64,000 bases of DNA, taken from the NCBI GenBank assembly GCA_020747015.1, contig JAGTJM010000025.1, positions 186,001 through 250,000 of the forward strand. The letters run 5' to 3'. The DNA is from Pyrenochaeta sp. MPI-SDFR-AT-0127. Taxonomy: Eukaryota; Ascomycota; Dothideomycetes; Pleosporales; Cucurbitariaceae. A program made the position numbers and the translations under genes. Positions 36,197 through 45,362 of this stretch are shown here, piece after piece. Below the pieces are notes generated by a model. The model saw only the letters and a list, made by a program, of their open reading frames with translations. It was not told the origin of the DNA and made no database searches. Numbering within the stretch: position 1 is the first letter of the stretch; each line of letters opens with the position of its first letter.

Positions 36197-37796
36197 ATGA
36201 CCGCCATCGGTCCTCGACTTGAGAGGTTACGCCCGCTGTCCAGTGCGACCGACCTCACAGACTTTACACACTCGACTCTCGAGCCCGATGTACGTGCGGA
36301 ACCCCAAGAATCGCCCCGCGACTCGACGCAATGGGCAGCTAGCTAATGGCTATCTCTAGTCGGATCCCCAGTCGGACGATTTAGCAGACTTTGAGTCGTG
36401 CGTCTCCCTCGCCATCTATTATGCCTCACCACACTTACACGTCGCAGTGAAACCCAGAGTCTCACGCCGAGTATATGGGACTATGTACGCCAGTATGGCA
36501 GGACCTATCACCGCTACATGGCCGGCGGTCAGTATTACTGCTCTAACCTGTCTGCTCAACGTCTGCTAACGACTCTACAGCCTACCCCTTCCCCAATGAC
36601 GAGGTACGACCTTCTATTCCAACCCCTCCGCTCGATTCGACTGTCTCTGACCAATTACACGTAGGCTGAGAGAGAACGTCTCGACATGCAGCATGCTATA
36701 ATCAAGGCATTATTTGGCCAAAGGAATTGGTTCGCCCCCTTGAAGCGCCCGAAGAGGGTGCTTGATATTGGCTGTGGCACCGGCAAATGGTGCTTGGAAA
36801 TGGGTATGTTTGGCCTGCCTGATTCTTCGAACAAATCGCTAATAACAGGCAGCAAAGGAGTTCCCGAGGACTCGCGTATGTGATATATCTGATGAGATAG
36901 CAGTGCCCAGCTAACCTTATGCTAGGTCGAAGGCATTGACCTTTCTCCCATCCAACCCGACGTGTAAGCCACCCTTTTCCACATCCCAATTCCGACAAAT
37001 CCCCGCTCACTGACAAGCCCTAGCACACCCGACAACGTAGACTTTTTCATTGACGACATTCGCCGTAAAGAGTGGTGGCATTGCACTCAGCCTTACGACT
37101 ACGTACACACGCGCTTTTCCCTCGGTATCTTCGAAGACTTCCGTGAGATCATACAAAAAGGCTTCAACAATCTCGAGCCTGGCGGATGGATGGAGTCTCA
37201 AGAGCTCTACTCCAAAGTATACTGTGATGATGGCACCATGCCTGCTGATTTCGAACTCCTTGAATGGACAAAGACGCAGGATATGGCAGCCATGAGGCTG
37301 GGCATGCCGCTGAGGATTGCGAACAAGATGAAAACTTGGTATGAGCAGGCAGGCTTTGTGGATGTGCATGAAGAGGTTTTTGCTATTCCTATCAATAGCT
37401 GGCCGAGGGATGCGCGCTACAAGCTCCTGGGCAAGTTCTTCCATTGGAATATGTGTCAAGGTGTACATGCTTGGACAGTCGAGTACTTTGTCAAGGCACT
37501 CGGGTGGACCGAAACGGAAGTTGAAGTGTACCTTGCTCATTTGAGGAACTCGATCGCAGACAAAAGCGTCCATGCCTACTACAAAGTGTAAGTCCCATTC
37601 GTTGTCTAAAGGAGGCCAGAACATGCAAGCAAGGACATGAGCTAATTACTTGTCTAGATGGTGTGTATGGGGCCGCAAACCCTTCGCAAATGAACCCCCC
37701 TCGCAGACGCCCAAGCCAGCACACTGGCCCAAAGAACCGGAATCCGACAACGAGGGCGGAGACGACGACGAAGATGACAGCGTTACCGTGGCATGA
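36197..37796 (+). CDS. LaeA-like SAM-dependent methyltransferase
   Basis: Nine exons in consistent phase: 36197-36289, 36360-36397, 36448-36527, 36581-36603, 36665-36803, 36853-36875, 36926-36963, 37024-37587, 37658-37796, giving 378 residues. SAM-binding motif I is RVLDIGCGTGKW (about 109-120), followed by EGIDLSPIQPD (motif II region), DNVDFFIDDI and LEPGGWMESQEL (motif III region). This is the class I Rossmann methyltransferase type common in Pezizomycotina, related to LaeA (TAM domain). The substrate is unknown; many paralogues are not regulators of secondary metabolism. The N-terminus contains the usual SIWDYVRQYGRTYHRYMAG; the C-terminus is acidic. Two exons are only 23 bases long. The seventh exon's acceptor was chosen to keep the AKEFPRTR sequence in frame. 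No secondary-metabolite cluster is visible beside it. Confidence 0.88.
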
Positions 37797-38924
37797 CGAG
37801 TGTCTTCACACGTCAATTTCTCCTCCGCGTAATCACTCTCGACCTTGGTTCCCAGCACGGCGTTTTTTTGGCGTGTGCTCAAGATTTTACATACGGGCGA
37901 TCCCCTCCTCCCTTTCTTCTTTTCTTTGCCCCTGTCGTACATTTATGAAAACTCTGGCGTCTTGAATTTGGCATTGCGGGGTGGTAATCTGGACTTTTTT
38001 TTGCTTTTGAATACTTTTCTTGCATACCGTTTGGGCGGATTCATCTTTCATGTGTCCTTTTTTATGTTGTTATCTCATTCTGGAGAAGAACCAAAATGGG
38101 CTTTCAATTTTTCCAGCGACAGCGGAAGCGTTTTTTTTTCCTCCAAGTCCTTTTCTCCCAAGTAGGCTGGGATGAACAAGAGCTTGGGATTTTGTGATGT
38201 TTAGAAAGGGCACAAATTTATTGCTATGGATAAACCTTATTTCTATCTTTTTTTTGTTGGGCGGCAGGGGTTTTTATGAGATTTTGAAAGCTTTATTTTG
38301 GGGGCTCTCTGCTCTATTTATTTTTCATTGCGGGTTAGGGAGGGAGGGAGGCTATGATATCAATTTGAACAAATCCAGCAGTAACAGAAAAAAGAGAAAG
38401 TTTATCCATTTTTTTTCTCTCCCAATATAACAACGTCTATTTCGTGAAAAAAGCACTATTTAAATCTTTGATACATTCTCACTCACTATTTGACCTTCTT
38501 CCTACGTACCTACAAACTACTTTTTCGGGGACATGTGGGACAAACTGCGGGCCAGGCAAGGCCACACATTCCGCATCATGTCCATTTTTCCCCAGAAACC
38601 AGGGGAAGGCGTTGGAAAAGTTCCCCACTTTGCGACTACGTTGTGCAACATTGGTTGTTGATGCGTGCACGCCCAGTCACTTTTTTCTGCATGGGATTAG
38701 CAGGGGTGATCACGTCAGTGGCGGCTGGGATACTGGGATACTGGGATACTTGTAAGTGGGCTTTTGTTTGTACAACTTGTCGTTTAGTATCTAGCGCCCT
38801 GTAGCTGTGAACGTCCATGGTCATAGCTCCAAAAAAAAGTACACACATGTGAGATGTCAAACTGGTGTTGCTGCACATGAGGGTTCAAGGACTTTGGAGA
38901 AAGCTTCGATGAGTATCATTTCAT
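37797..38924. other. Intergenic between convergent genes
   Basis: 1.1 kb lies between the ends of the methyltransferase (+) and GPI1 (-) genes. It is rich in T runs and purine runs (for example near 37985, 38130 and 38250) and holds a short 8-base triplicate at 38725-38748. No gene was recognised. Confidence 0.5.
38725..38748 (+). repeat. Three tandem copies of CTGGGATA
   Basis: An 8-base unit is repeated exactly three times in gene-free DNA between convergent genes, and a fourth copy has begun (CT). Confidence 0.9.
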
Positions 38925-41257
38925 TCAATTGCTGGCCTTCCTACTGTCACCATTCGCCATACCTCGTCTTGACGGTAAGGGAGGATACCCCTTTCGTACA
39001 TGCACTGCGCCTTCTTCTTTCTCGGTAAGCTTCGTCCATAATTCGCTGATGCTAGTCCTCTTTGCCGGTAGCATGCTATACTGCAAGCTGTAAAGGTTCC
39101 GGCGATGCAGGGGCGGAACAAATTGTCCCGATGCGAGGCACAGCAAGACACTTGGCGAGAAGTAGTGTTTCCGTATACGGTCGCCGAGCTCAAAGTAGGA
39201 CTGAAACATTGCGCGGAGTGAAAGTGGGACAGGCTGTAAAGTATCAGTATCCACAACGGCAATGGGCGAAAAGGGGGTGAGACTTACCTTGAGGAGTACG
39301 TAGGCAATTGGAGCCGAGTCGAATGCGCCCTTGGCGCGGCTACTGTGGTCGGTGGGTTCTTGTAGCTCGAACCGGATACCACCTGGAATCATCAGCTAGA
39401 AATTGAAGGAAGGAAGGAGTATATATACCAGGCAATCGACCAGGATCCTTCAAGCGTAACATTACGGCGAACAGTGGAAAGTGATTGAGGCACGCCAGGC
39501 CCATCTCCAGTGCAGCCTTGAGCCCTATAACAGCAATTCTCGCACTCGCAAACGTCAAGTAGAAGACGAACACCGTTGGAAGTAGGAAGAACTGTAACGT
39601 AAAAAGTATGGTGCCAAGAAGCAGTTGGTCCAAATCATAGTCACAAGAGTCAATCCGATTCCGCAGTATATTGCGCTTCTTACCACGGAAGAGGTGAAAT
39701 AGGGAGATGATAATGGTGAGCTGCCAATGGAAGATTCTTGCGGACGCAACGTAGAAAGAGTAGATGTGTAGTGTTAGTAGTGAGACCAAGTCAGAGAATA
39801 TTGAGATGGGCATCGTTGCACCAGCAAAGGCGGAAAAGCCAATCAACTGAATAAGGACGGGCAGATGCGGTCGAAGGAGAGACATGCAACCTGCAATGGT
39901 TAGTCGTTGTATTCGAACATCTTGGAATTAGCTCACATACCGGCCCAATAGTCGATGACCCAAAGGAAGAGGTCTCCAAGGAAGGCAGCCAGCTCGGTGT
40001 TCAGCTTCAATCCTCCCGGCCACCCCATCAGCCAAGATATCATGCGTCTGAGGCCATCGACTGACCAGGTGCTGAAGATGATGTCGACTTGAGCTGCTAC
40101 AAAGGAAGCATTGTCGATAATGAATGAGCCAAGCGCGATGCCCATGATGACATCGTTTGCAACCAGCCACAGACTGTTGTAGAATCGAATGTACTCAGGA
40201 TGACTATTCGTGATGCTTTTCCAGTTTTCCTTTCTTTTGCGTAGGGTGATGTATTGAATTGGCCAATAGCAAGACTGCTGTAATCGAATATCAATCTGTT
40301 GAGCCGTGGCTGATATGTCTTTTAGTGCTGGCGAGTCAGACAAGCCCGGCTGCCAATGAAGAATCCACAGGGCTGCCTCTCCCATGATGCGATGCGTGAT
40401 CAGGCCGAAAACGACAGCCTGTCCTATAATGGGCCATAACCAGACTCTGAGAATGTAGCTTATAGCTATGTAAATATAGTCCCAAAGATCATTTGCGGAT
40501 TCCACGACTCGCTCGCTAACGCTCAACGCCCGCTTCATACGCCTGCCGATCATTCCAATGTTCCTCTGTAGCAGACTGTTCAGTTCGAACGAACAGTTCA
40601 CTTGCTCAATCAGAATTGGCAGGGCTGTTTCTTTCTGTGTGGGCGGACGCGAGGTCACTTTATGCAGCTTCATTTTCTCAACCAGTTTCTCCTTCCTCTT
40701 CCGCTCCTTCCGCTCTGCCTCCTCGAGCTCTGCAAACGCCGCATCCCACTGTGTGGTCCTTGTTTTATCTCCCAGGGCTAGCGATATGGGCTTGAGGGAG
40801 AGGTACTGCATGCGCGTTGGGTGTGGTCGGTCGTATATGATGATTTGCGTGGTCATGAGTGTGTCGATGGGACAATACAGGCGCGGGAAGCGGACTGAAG
40901 GCTCCGTGTAGACAGTTAGGCGATTTGCATCGAAATGGTCGGGCGGCTTTCTTGGATTGGCGGAGCCTAGAACGATGAGCGAGGTGTGCCCGCACCGTTG
41001 GAGCAGCTCCTGGATATCATAGGGGCTGTTTCGCAAGAGAGTGCCTACTATCAGCGCATCCTCAACATGCAGCAGCTATAAACGTCAGTCATGCTCCATT
41101 ACGTTGTCCGTGCCAAACGCACCTCGACATCTTGTAGTATAGCAACTACGAAGACGTCGAATTCGGAGTTCCTGAATCCCACAAGAACACCCGGCGAAGG
41201 GCCTCTCGGAGCGTCGGATGGCCAAAATATGCGCATCAACCCATTGTTTGTGACCAT
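38925..41257 (-). CDS. GPI1: GPI-GlcNAc transferase subunit Gpi1 (PIG-Q)
   Basis: Five exons: 41257-41123, 41075-39941, 39890-39429, 39382-39288, 39233-38925, in consistent phase, giving 711 residues. The N-terminus shows MRIFWPSDAPRG then GVLVGFRNSEFDVFVVAIL. The second exon has SFELNSLLQRNIGMIGRRM and several hydrophobic segments, including LWDYIYIAISYILRVWLWPI, and the Gpi1 core continues through LFRGKKRNILRNRIDSCDYD, which is highly characteristic. The protein is part of the ER complex that transfers GlcNAc from UDP-GlcNAc to phosphatidylinositol, the first step of GPI-anchor synthesis. Introns are 47-56 bases. The start could also be the in-frame ATG at 41236 (MRIFWP). The upstream neighbour on the same strand stops only 20 bases before this start codon. 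Confidence 0.9.
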
Positions 41258-41277
41258 GTCATCATCCTGCTTCCCCG

Positions 41278-41751
41278 CTAGAATGAGCCGCGACGTTTGA
41301 GCTGCTCCCGCGCGGATATGCCGCCACCTGCGAGCCGAGGGTGCTGGTCCAAGTCAGTTCCAGAATAGGAGCGGGCGTAACTACTATCTACTGACCAAGT
41401 CTGTCTCCTGTGCGGCAATGCGCACAATAGGCAGTATAAGGAGGAGGAAGAGGATGGACAGCAGCGCGAACCCCTTCGCAGTCCTTGTCACTACTCCGTG
41501 GTCCCAGGCGAATATTGCGAGCTCGTACAGGCGAGTGACAAGATCCCAGCGGGCGGTCGAGTATCCTGCTACAAAGATTCCAATAGTTACAATGGAGAAT
41601 GCGTGCATCTACGCAATCATATCAAGTTGGGCCGCTGTGGTGTTGGGGTGGTTGATGAGGAGAGTAATCAGTTTCACAATCTCTTGACAAGTGCTTCCTT
41701 GGAATTAGAATGCGAAGAGAGCAGTATGGTGTAGAACACAGGCTCGTCCAT
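41278..41751 (-). CDS. Small predicted membrane protein, unknown function
   Basis: The clearest coding part is 41608-41396, joined across a 52-base intron (GTCAGT, CTGAC branch, CCAG) to 41343-41278, giving a C-terminus GGGISAREQLKRRGSF. An upstream exon 41751-41689 (MDEPVFYTILLSS...) can be joined through an 80-base GTCAAG...GTAG intron, making 113 residues. The core has two hydrophobic stretches, IVTIGIFVAGY and FALLSILFLLLILPIV, around WDLVTRLYELAIFAWDHG. It looks like a conserved fungal small membrane protein, but I cannot name it. The putative 80-base intron itself reads like protein (QEIVKLITLLINHPNTT) up to a TAG before the ATG at 41608, so a frameshift plus nonsense mutation is an alternative explanation. 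The gene lies head-to-tail with GPI1 with 20 bases between stop and start. Confidence 0.55.
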
Positions 41752-42396
41752 GGCGCAAGATGCATCGGCGGGCCATGAGCAACCAGCATTCGTCCCGCGC
41801 GAGCGCGCAAAGTCCACTTGTTCAAGTATCACGCTAATGCCCGATCCAGCCTAGTGAGAGTCACTCTTTCCTCGACAACAACCACCCAGCTATGGGCCTC
41901 AGCACCCAGAAAGGCACTTGAATTCTCTAGCAATCGACGAGCAGCAAACTCGGGAAGATTGTCGCGTAACAGTAGGTTCTTGATTTCACTCCTCACTTCT
42001 CATTTGTAGTACTTTCATATCGTCTGCATCGGCCAATTAGCTCGAGCTGTCTGCCATTCTTCACTATGCACCACTCAAGGTGGGCACATCCAGGCGCCTT
42101 GCCAGACTCCTCTGGACAGAGCTTAAACAGGCAGAGGTAACGTATAAACAATGCGATTTGCACAGTTCCTTCACAGCTGTTCTGATCGTATCGAAGTACC
42201 GGGACGCAATGTTCCTGTTGATTGGCTAGCGCGTCACGTTCGCTTCCACTTTCCCTCCATTGCGACCTGCCTCGCTGACTTTTGTTCAACCTCTCTTGAC
42301 GCAACAGTCCTTCTTCAACTTTGCTGATACTTGGCCAGTCTCTTTGGCGCTCCATTCCTCAACCCCGCACAGGTCTCATTGAATTACTGTGACGAT
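41752..42396. promoter_or_regulatory. Divergent upstream region, small membrane protein gene and NUP42
   Basis: 645 bases lie between divergent starts. It should carry the promoter for the small membrane protein gene (and possibly for GPI1, given their spacing) and that of NUP42. No distinct element was recognised. Confidence 0.45.
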
Positions 42397-44435
42397 ATGG
42401 CTATATGCCAATTCTATCAGCGAGGAACCTGCAAATTCGGCGGTAAGCATTTCTGAGGCGCCCTGTAATATGATTCTCATGCATCACAGAAAGCTGCAGA
42501 AACGAACATCCTGGTAGCCAGCGAGATGCGAACCAATCTGGCGGTGGTGCCTTTGGAGGCGGCTCCTCCAACAATCGTTTCGGTGCCTTCAATGGGGACC
42601 GATACCGTCCAAACCAGTCTTCTGGCGGTACTTTTGGTGGTATGTATCCAACTTGCCCACTGATCATCCATATTCTAGACATGCAAAATAGCATTTTCAT
42701 CAATCCTCGTAATGATAATTGACTTTCCGCAGCCGGCCGTGACCCAAAGACTCTGCCTTACCACTTGGACAAGACAGATATGAAAAATGATTTGACAGGA
42801 CAGCGCCCCATATATCCGTTATCTTGTTATGGTCCCGGGCGAGATGCTCCACGTCAACTCATCGAAGGACCTGTAGAGATCAGCCCGGAAGAACTTCGTT
42901 TACGGTATTATACCTTACGAGCCGCCGGTAACGAACCCACGGCAGTATGTAGAAGAGAAGTTTGATTCCAACATATAACTAACTGTAATATAGCAACAAG
43001 AAGAGAGTGCTTTGAACGACAAGATGCAACAGCAAGTGAAGGCGATTATCGACAACGTTGATGGCGCAATTCAGTATATCGAAGAGGGTGCAAACGTCCA
43101 CCCAAACAGGATTGACATTGCCAAGGGAAATGTTCCCTCGAATGCGTCAAACAGCGCACCGAGCGGAACTTCGAGCTCAAGTGGAAACCCGTTTCTGAAA
43201 GCTCCGACAAATGCATTCTCTGGTGGATCATCACCGCAAGCAACATCAGCCTTTGGGCAGACCTCAACACCAGGATTTGGTCGACCAGCCTTTGGACAGC
43301 CTTCCAATCCAGCACAGGCCACGTCAGCTTTCGGACAGCCATCAAGTGCTGGGCAAACAGCATCACCTTTTGGTTCTGCCTCGAGTCTTGGCCCAAAGCC
43401 ATCACCTTTCGGTCAGCCATCAGCGCTGGGAGGCGCTGCAGCATTAGGAAAGCCCGCTTTTGGTGCCTCTGGATTTGGTCAACCATCGATGCCCGGCTCT
43501 GGGAGTGGGTTTGGTCAAACTAGCAGCTTAGGTCAAGGATCGGCGTTTGGACAGCCCTCAGCCCCTGGTGCAGCACCTGCCTTTGGACAAGCTAATCCTT
43601 TAGGACAAAAGCCGAGCCCCTTTAGCAATCCAGGTTTCGGACAAAGTGGCTTTGGTCAGCCGTCACAGCCTGGTGCCAGTGCCTCGCCATTTGGCCAACC
43701 AGCACAATCAAGAGTCTCTCCGTTTGGCCAACAGGCACAGTCAAGCTCATCTCCGTTTGGCCAACAAGCGCAAGCAGGCGCATCTCCATTTGGACAACAG
43801 GCCCAGCAAGGAACTCAACCTTCGCCGTTTGGTCAGCAAGCACAGCAAAGTCAGAAGCCGAACCCCTTTGCTCAAGGACAGAGTCAGCAACCAGTCGCGC
43901 AAGCTTCTCCTTTCGGTGGAACGAAAACGTCGCAAACGTCAGTATTTGGTCAACCAAGTGCACCAGCATCCACTGCAACACCGTTCGGAACACAACCTCA
44001 GAGCACTTCAGCACAAGCAGCGAATCCATTCCTGAAAGCTCAGACCGCAACACCAAGCAACACTGCAGCACCATCAGCGTTTGGTGTACAAGGCCAAGTT
44101 GCTTCTCCATTGTCACAGCCGCAGGCTCAGCAACAACAGTCGATAACAACGCCTGCACAGCAAGCTCAGGCGGTCGCCCCACCTGGGGGTGGACAAATTG
44201 ATCCAAAGGATCGATTCAAGGAAGGTAAGCCTGAGGAATACGAAGGCGAGCAGGGTAAAGTCTTGGAAGAAATCTACAGGCGTGTGGGACAGCTTGGTCG
44301 ATTCAATGAGAACGAGGATATACCACTTGTGCCGCCAAAGTGCGAATGTAAGTGAATCTGTATGCAACTTGCGTGAGATAAGCACTGATTTCGTGTCTGC
44401 AACCTTTAGGGATCGTGCCGGTTGCACTCCTTTAG
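42397..44435 (+). CDS. NUP42: CCCH-finger FG nucleoporin (Nup42/NLP1 type)
   Basis: Five exons: 42397-42442, 42490-42639, 42733-42944, 42994-44347 and 44410-44435, giving 595 residues. The first two exons encode a CCCH zinc finger (C4, C12, C18, H22: spacing C-x7-C-x5-C-x3-H). A structured segment (DKTDMKNDLTGQRPIYPLSC) and a coiled stretch follow, then a long FG region with many SAFGQ, SPFGQ and GFGQ units (about residues 200-500), and a conserved C-terminal block DRFKEGKPEEYEGEQG ending VPPKCEWIVPVALL. Nup42 sits on the cytoplasmic face of the pore and stimulates the helicase Dbp5 with Gle1 in mRNA export. The last exon, eight codons, replaces the unspliced ending at 44355 and restores the usual hydrophobic C-terminus that contacts Gle1. 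Confidence 0.9.
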
Positions 44436-44760
44436 CTCGACAAAGGAGTTTTGAGTGTCGAAACTTGATAGCATTTCCGGCGCAATTTCACAATTGTCTT
44501 TAGATGTATCGACAGAATGATATTTGTATATTTAGATGTGAACAAGGCGAAGCAGTGGCCACAGGTCCTAAATGAGCCAGAATTTATTCAGTTGCCTGGT
44601 ATAGCTAGTTGGAAGAATCCAAGTGATTTTCGTACGCCATCGGATTCTTTCGGCCCGGGGATCATTTCCCTTGCCTCCCGATGCGTGACTATTGACTGTT
44701 CGCCTCTCGTTCGTGGGTTGTCACTCTTCCAAAAGTGAGTGACCTTCTCAAAGGTTCTTC
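44436..44760. other. Interval before the kinase relic
   Basis: 325 bases hold the 3' end of NUP42 and an open frame 44517-44738 of 73 codons with no recognised domain. It could be a decayed first exon of the kinase relic that follows. Confidence 0.3.
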
Positions 44761-45320
44761 ATGAGTTCATTTGTTAAGTTTTCAAAAGCCCTCTTACGAC
44801 GCCCGGCCTTGTCCCCACTCCAGTTTCCCACATCCGGCTTCGACTTTATCAGCGATAGTATCGCATTTGAGGAAGAACAACTGGACGGTTTCCAAAAAGG
44901 GGCCTACTATCCTGTGAAAAATTGGAGATGTTTTTGCCTCTCAGTACCAAGTAGTGGGCAAACTAGGCTTTGGGGTTACATGTACTGTTTGGCTGGCCCG
45001 AGATCTGCAGTACGTGCATGTGGCTCCAGTGTTCAACGAATATTAACTCATACAGTCATCATGCATATACTACACTGAAGGTCTTCACTAGAGAAGGATT
45101 TCACCAAGACGAAATTGACATTTACAAAATCCTAAGCAATGGCGATTCCTCCCATCCCGGCTACAACCACGTTAGGTCCAGCCTGAATATCTTCACTATC
45201 CCGAGGCTAGCAGGTGACCACAAATGCCTTGTCCAGAAACCCATGCGGGATAGCTTCAAGGATCTTTCGGACCGCAATTCAACCCATCGATTTACGCCGG
45301 ACTTGCTCCAGGCTCTATGA
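44761..45320 (+). pseudogene. Relic of an SRPK-type protein kinase, N-terminal lobe only
   Basis: The first frame (from 44761) gives LQFPTSGFDFISDSIAFEEE then GAYYPV, the usual lead-in of fungal SRPK-like kinases. At about 44918-44926 a run of five A shifts the frame; one base less would restore a glycine-rich loop of the KLGFGVTCTVWLARDL kind. A GTACGT...ATACAG intron (45009-45054) then leads to TTLKVFTREGFHQDEIDIYK (the beta-3 lysine region, with A-to-T change before LK), and GDHKCLVQKPMRDSFKDLSD, ending at a stop 45318-45320 at the point where helix E should start. The catalytic loop (HRD), DFG and the whole C-lobe are absent. The copy is therefore frameshifted and truncated. It is convergent with the Hsp70-like gene, 42 bases away. 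Confidence 0.75.
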
Positions 45321-45362
45321 AACATATTTACGTTGTTCACATCGGTGTAGGCCTCCGCCATT

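Noticed and set aside
43622..44206. Minus-strand open frame of 194 codons
   Set aside because: It is the reverse shadow of the low-complexity FG region of NUP42.
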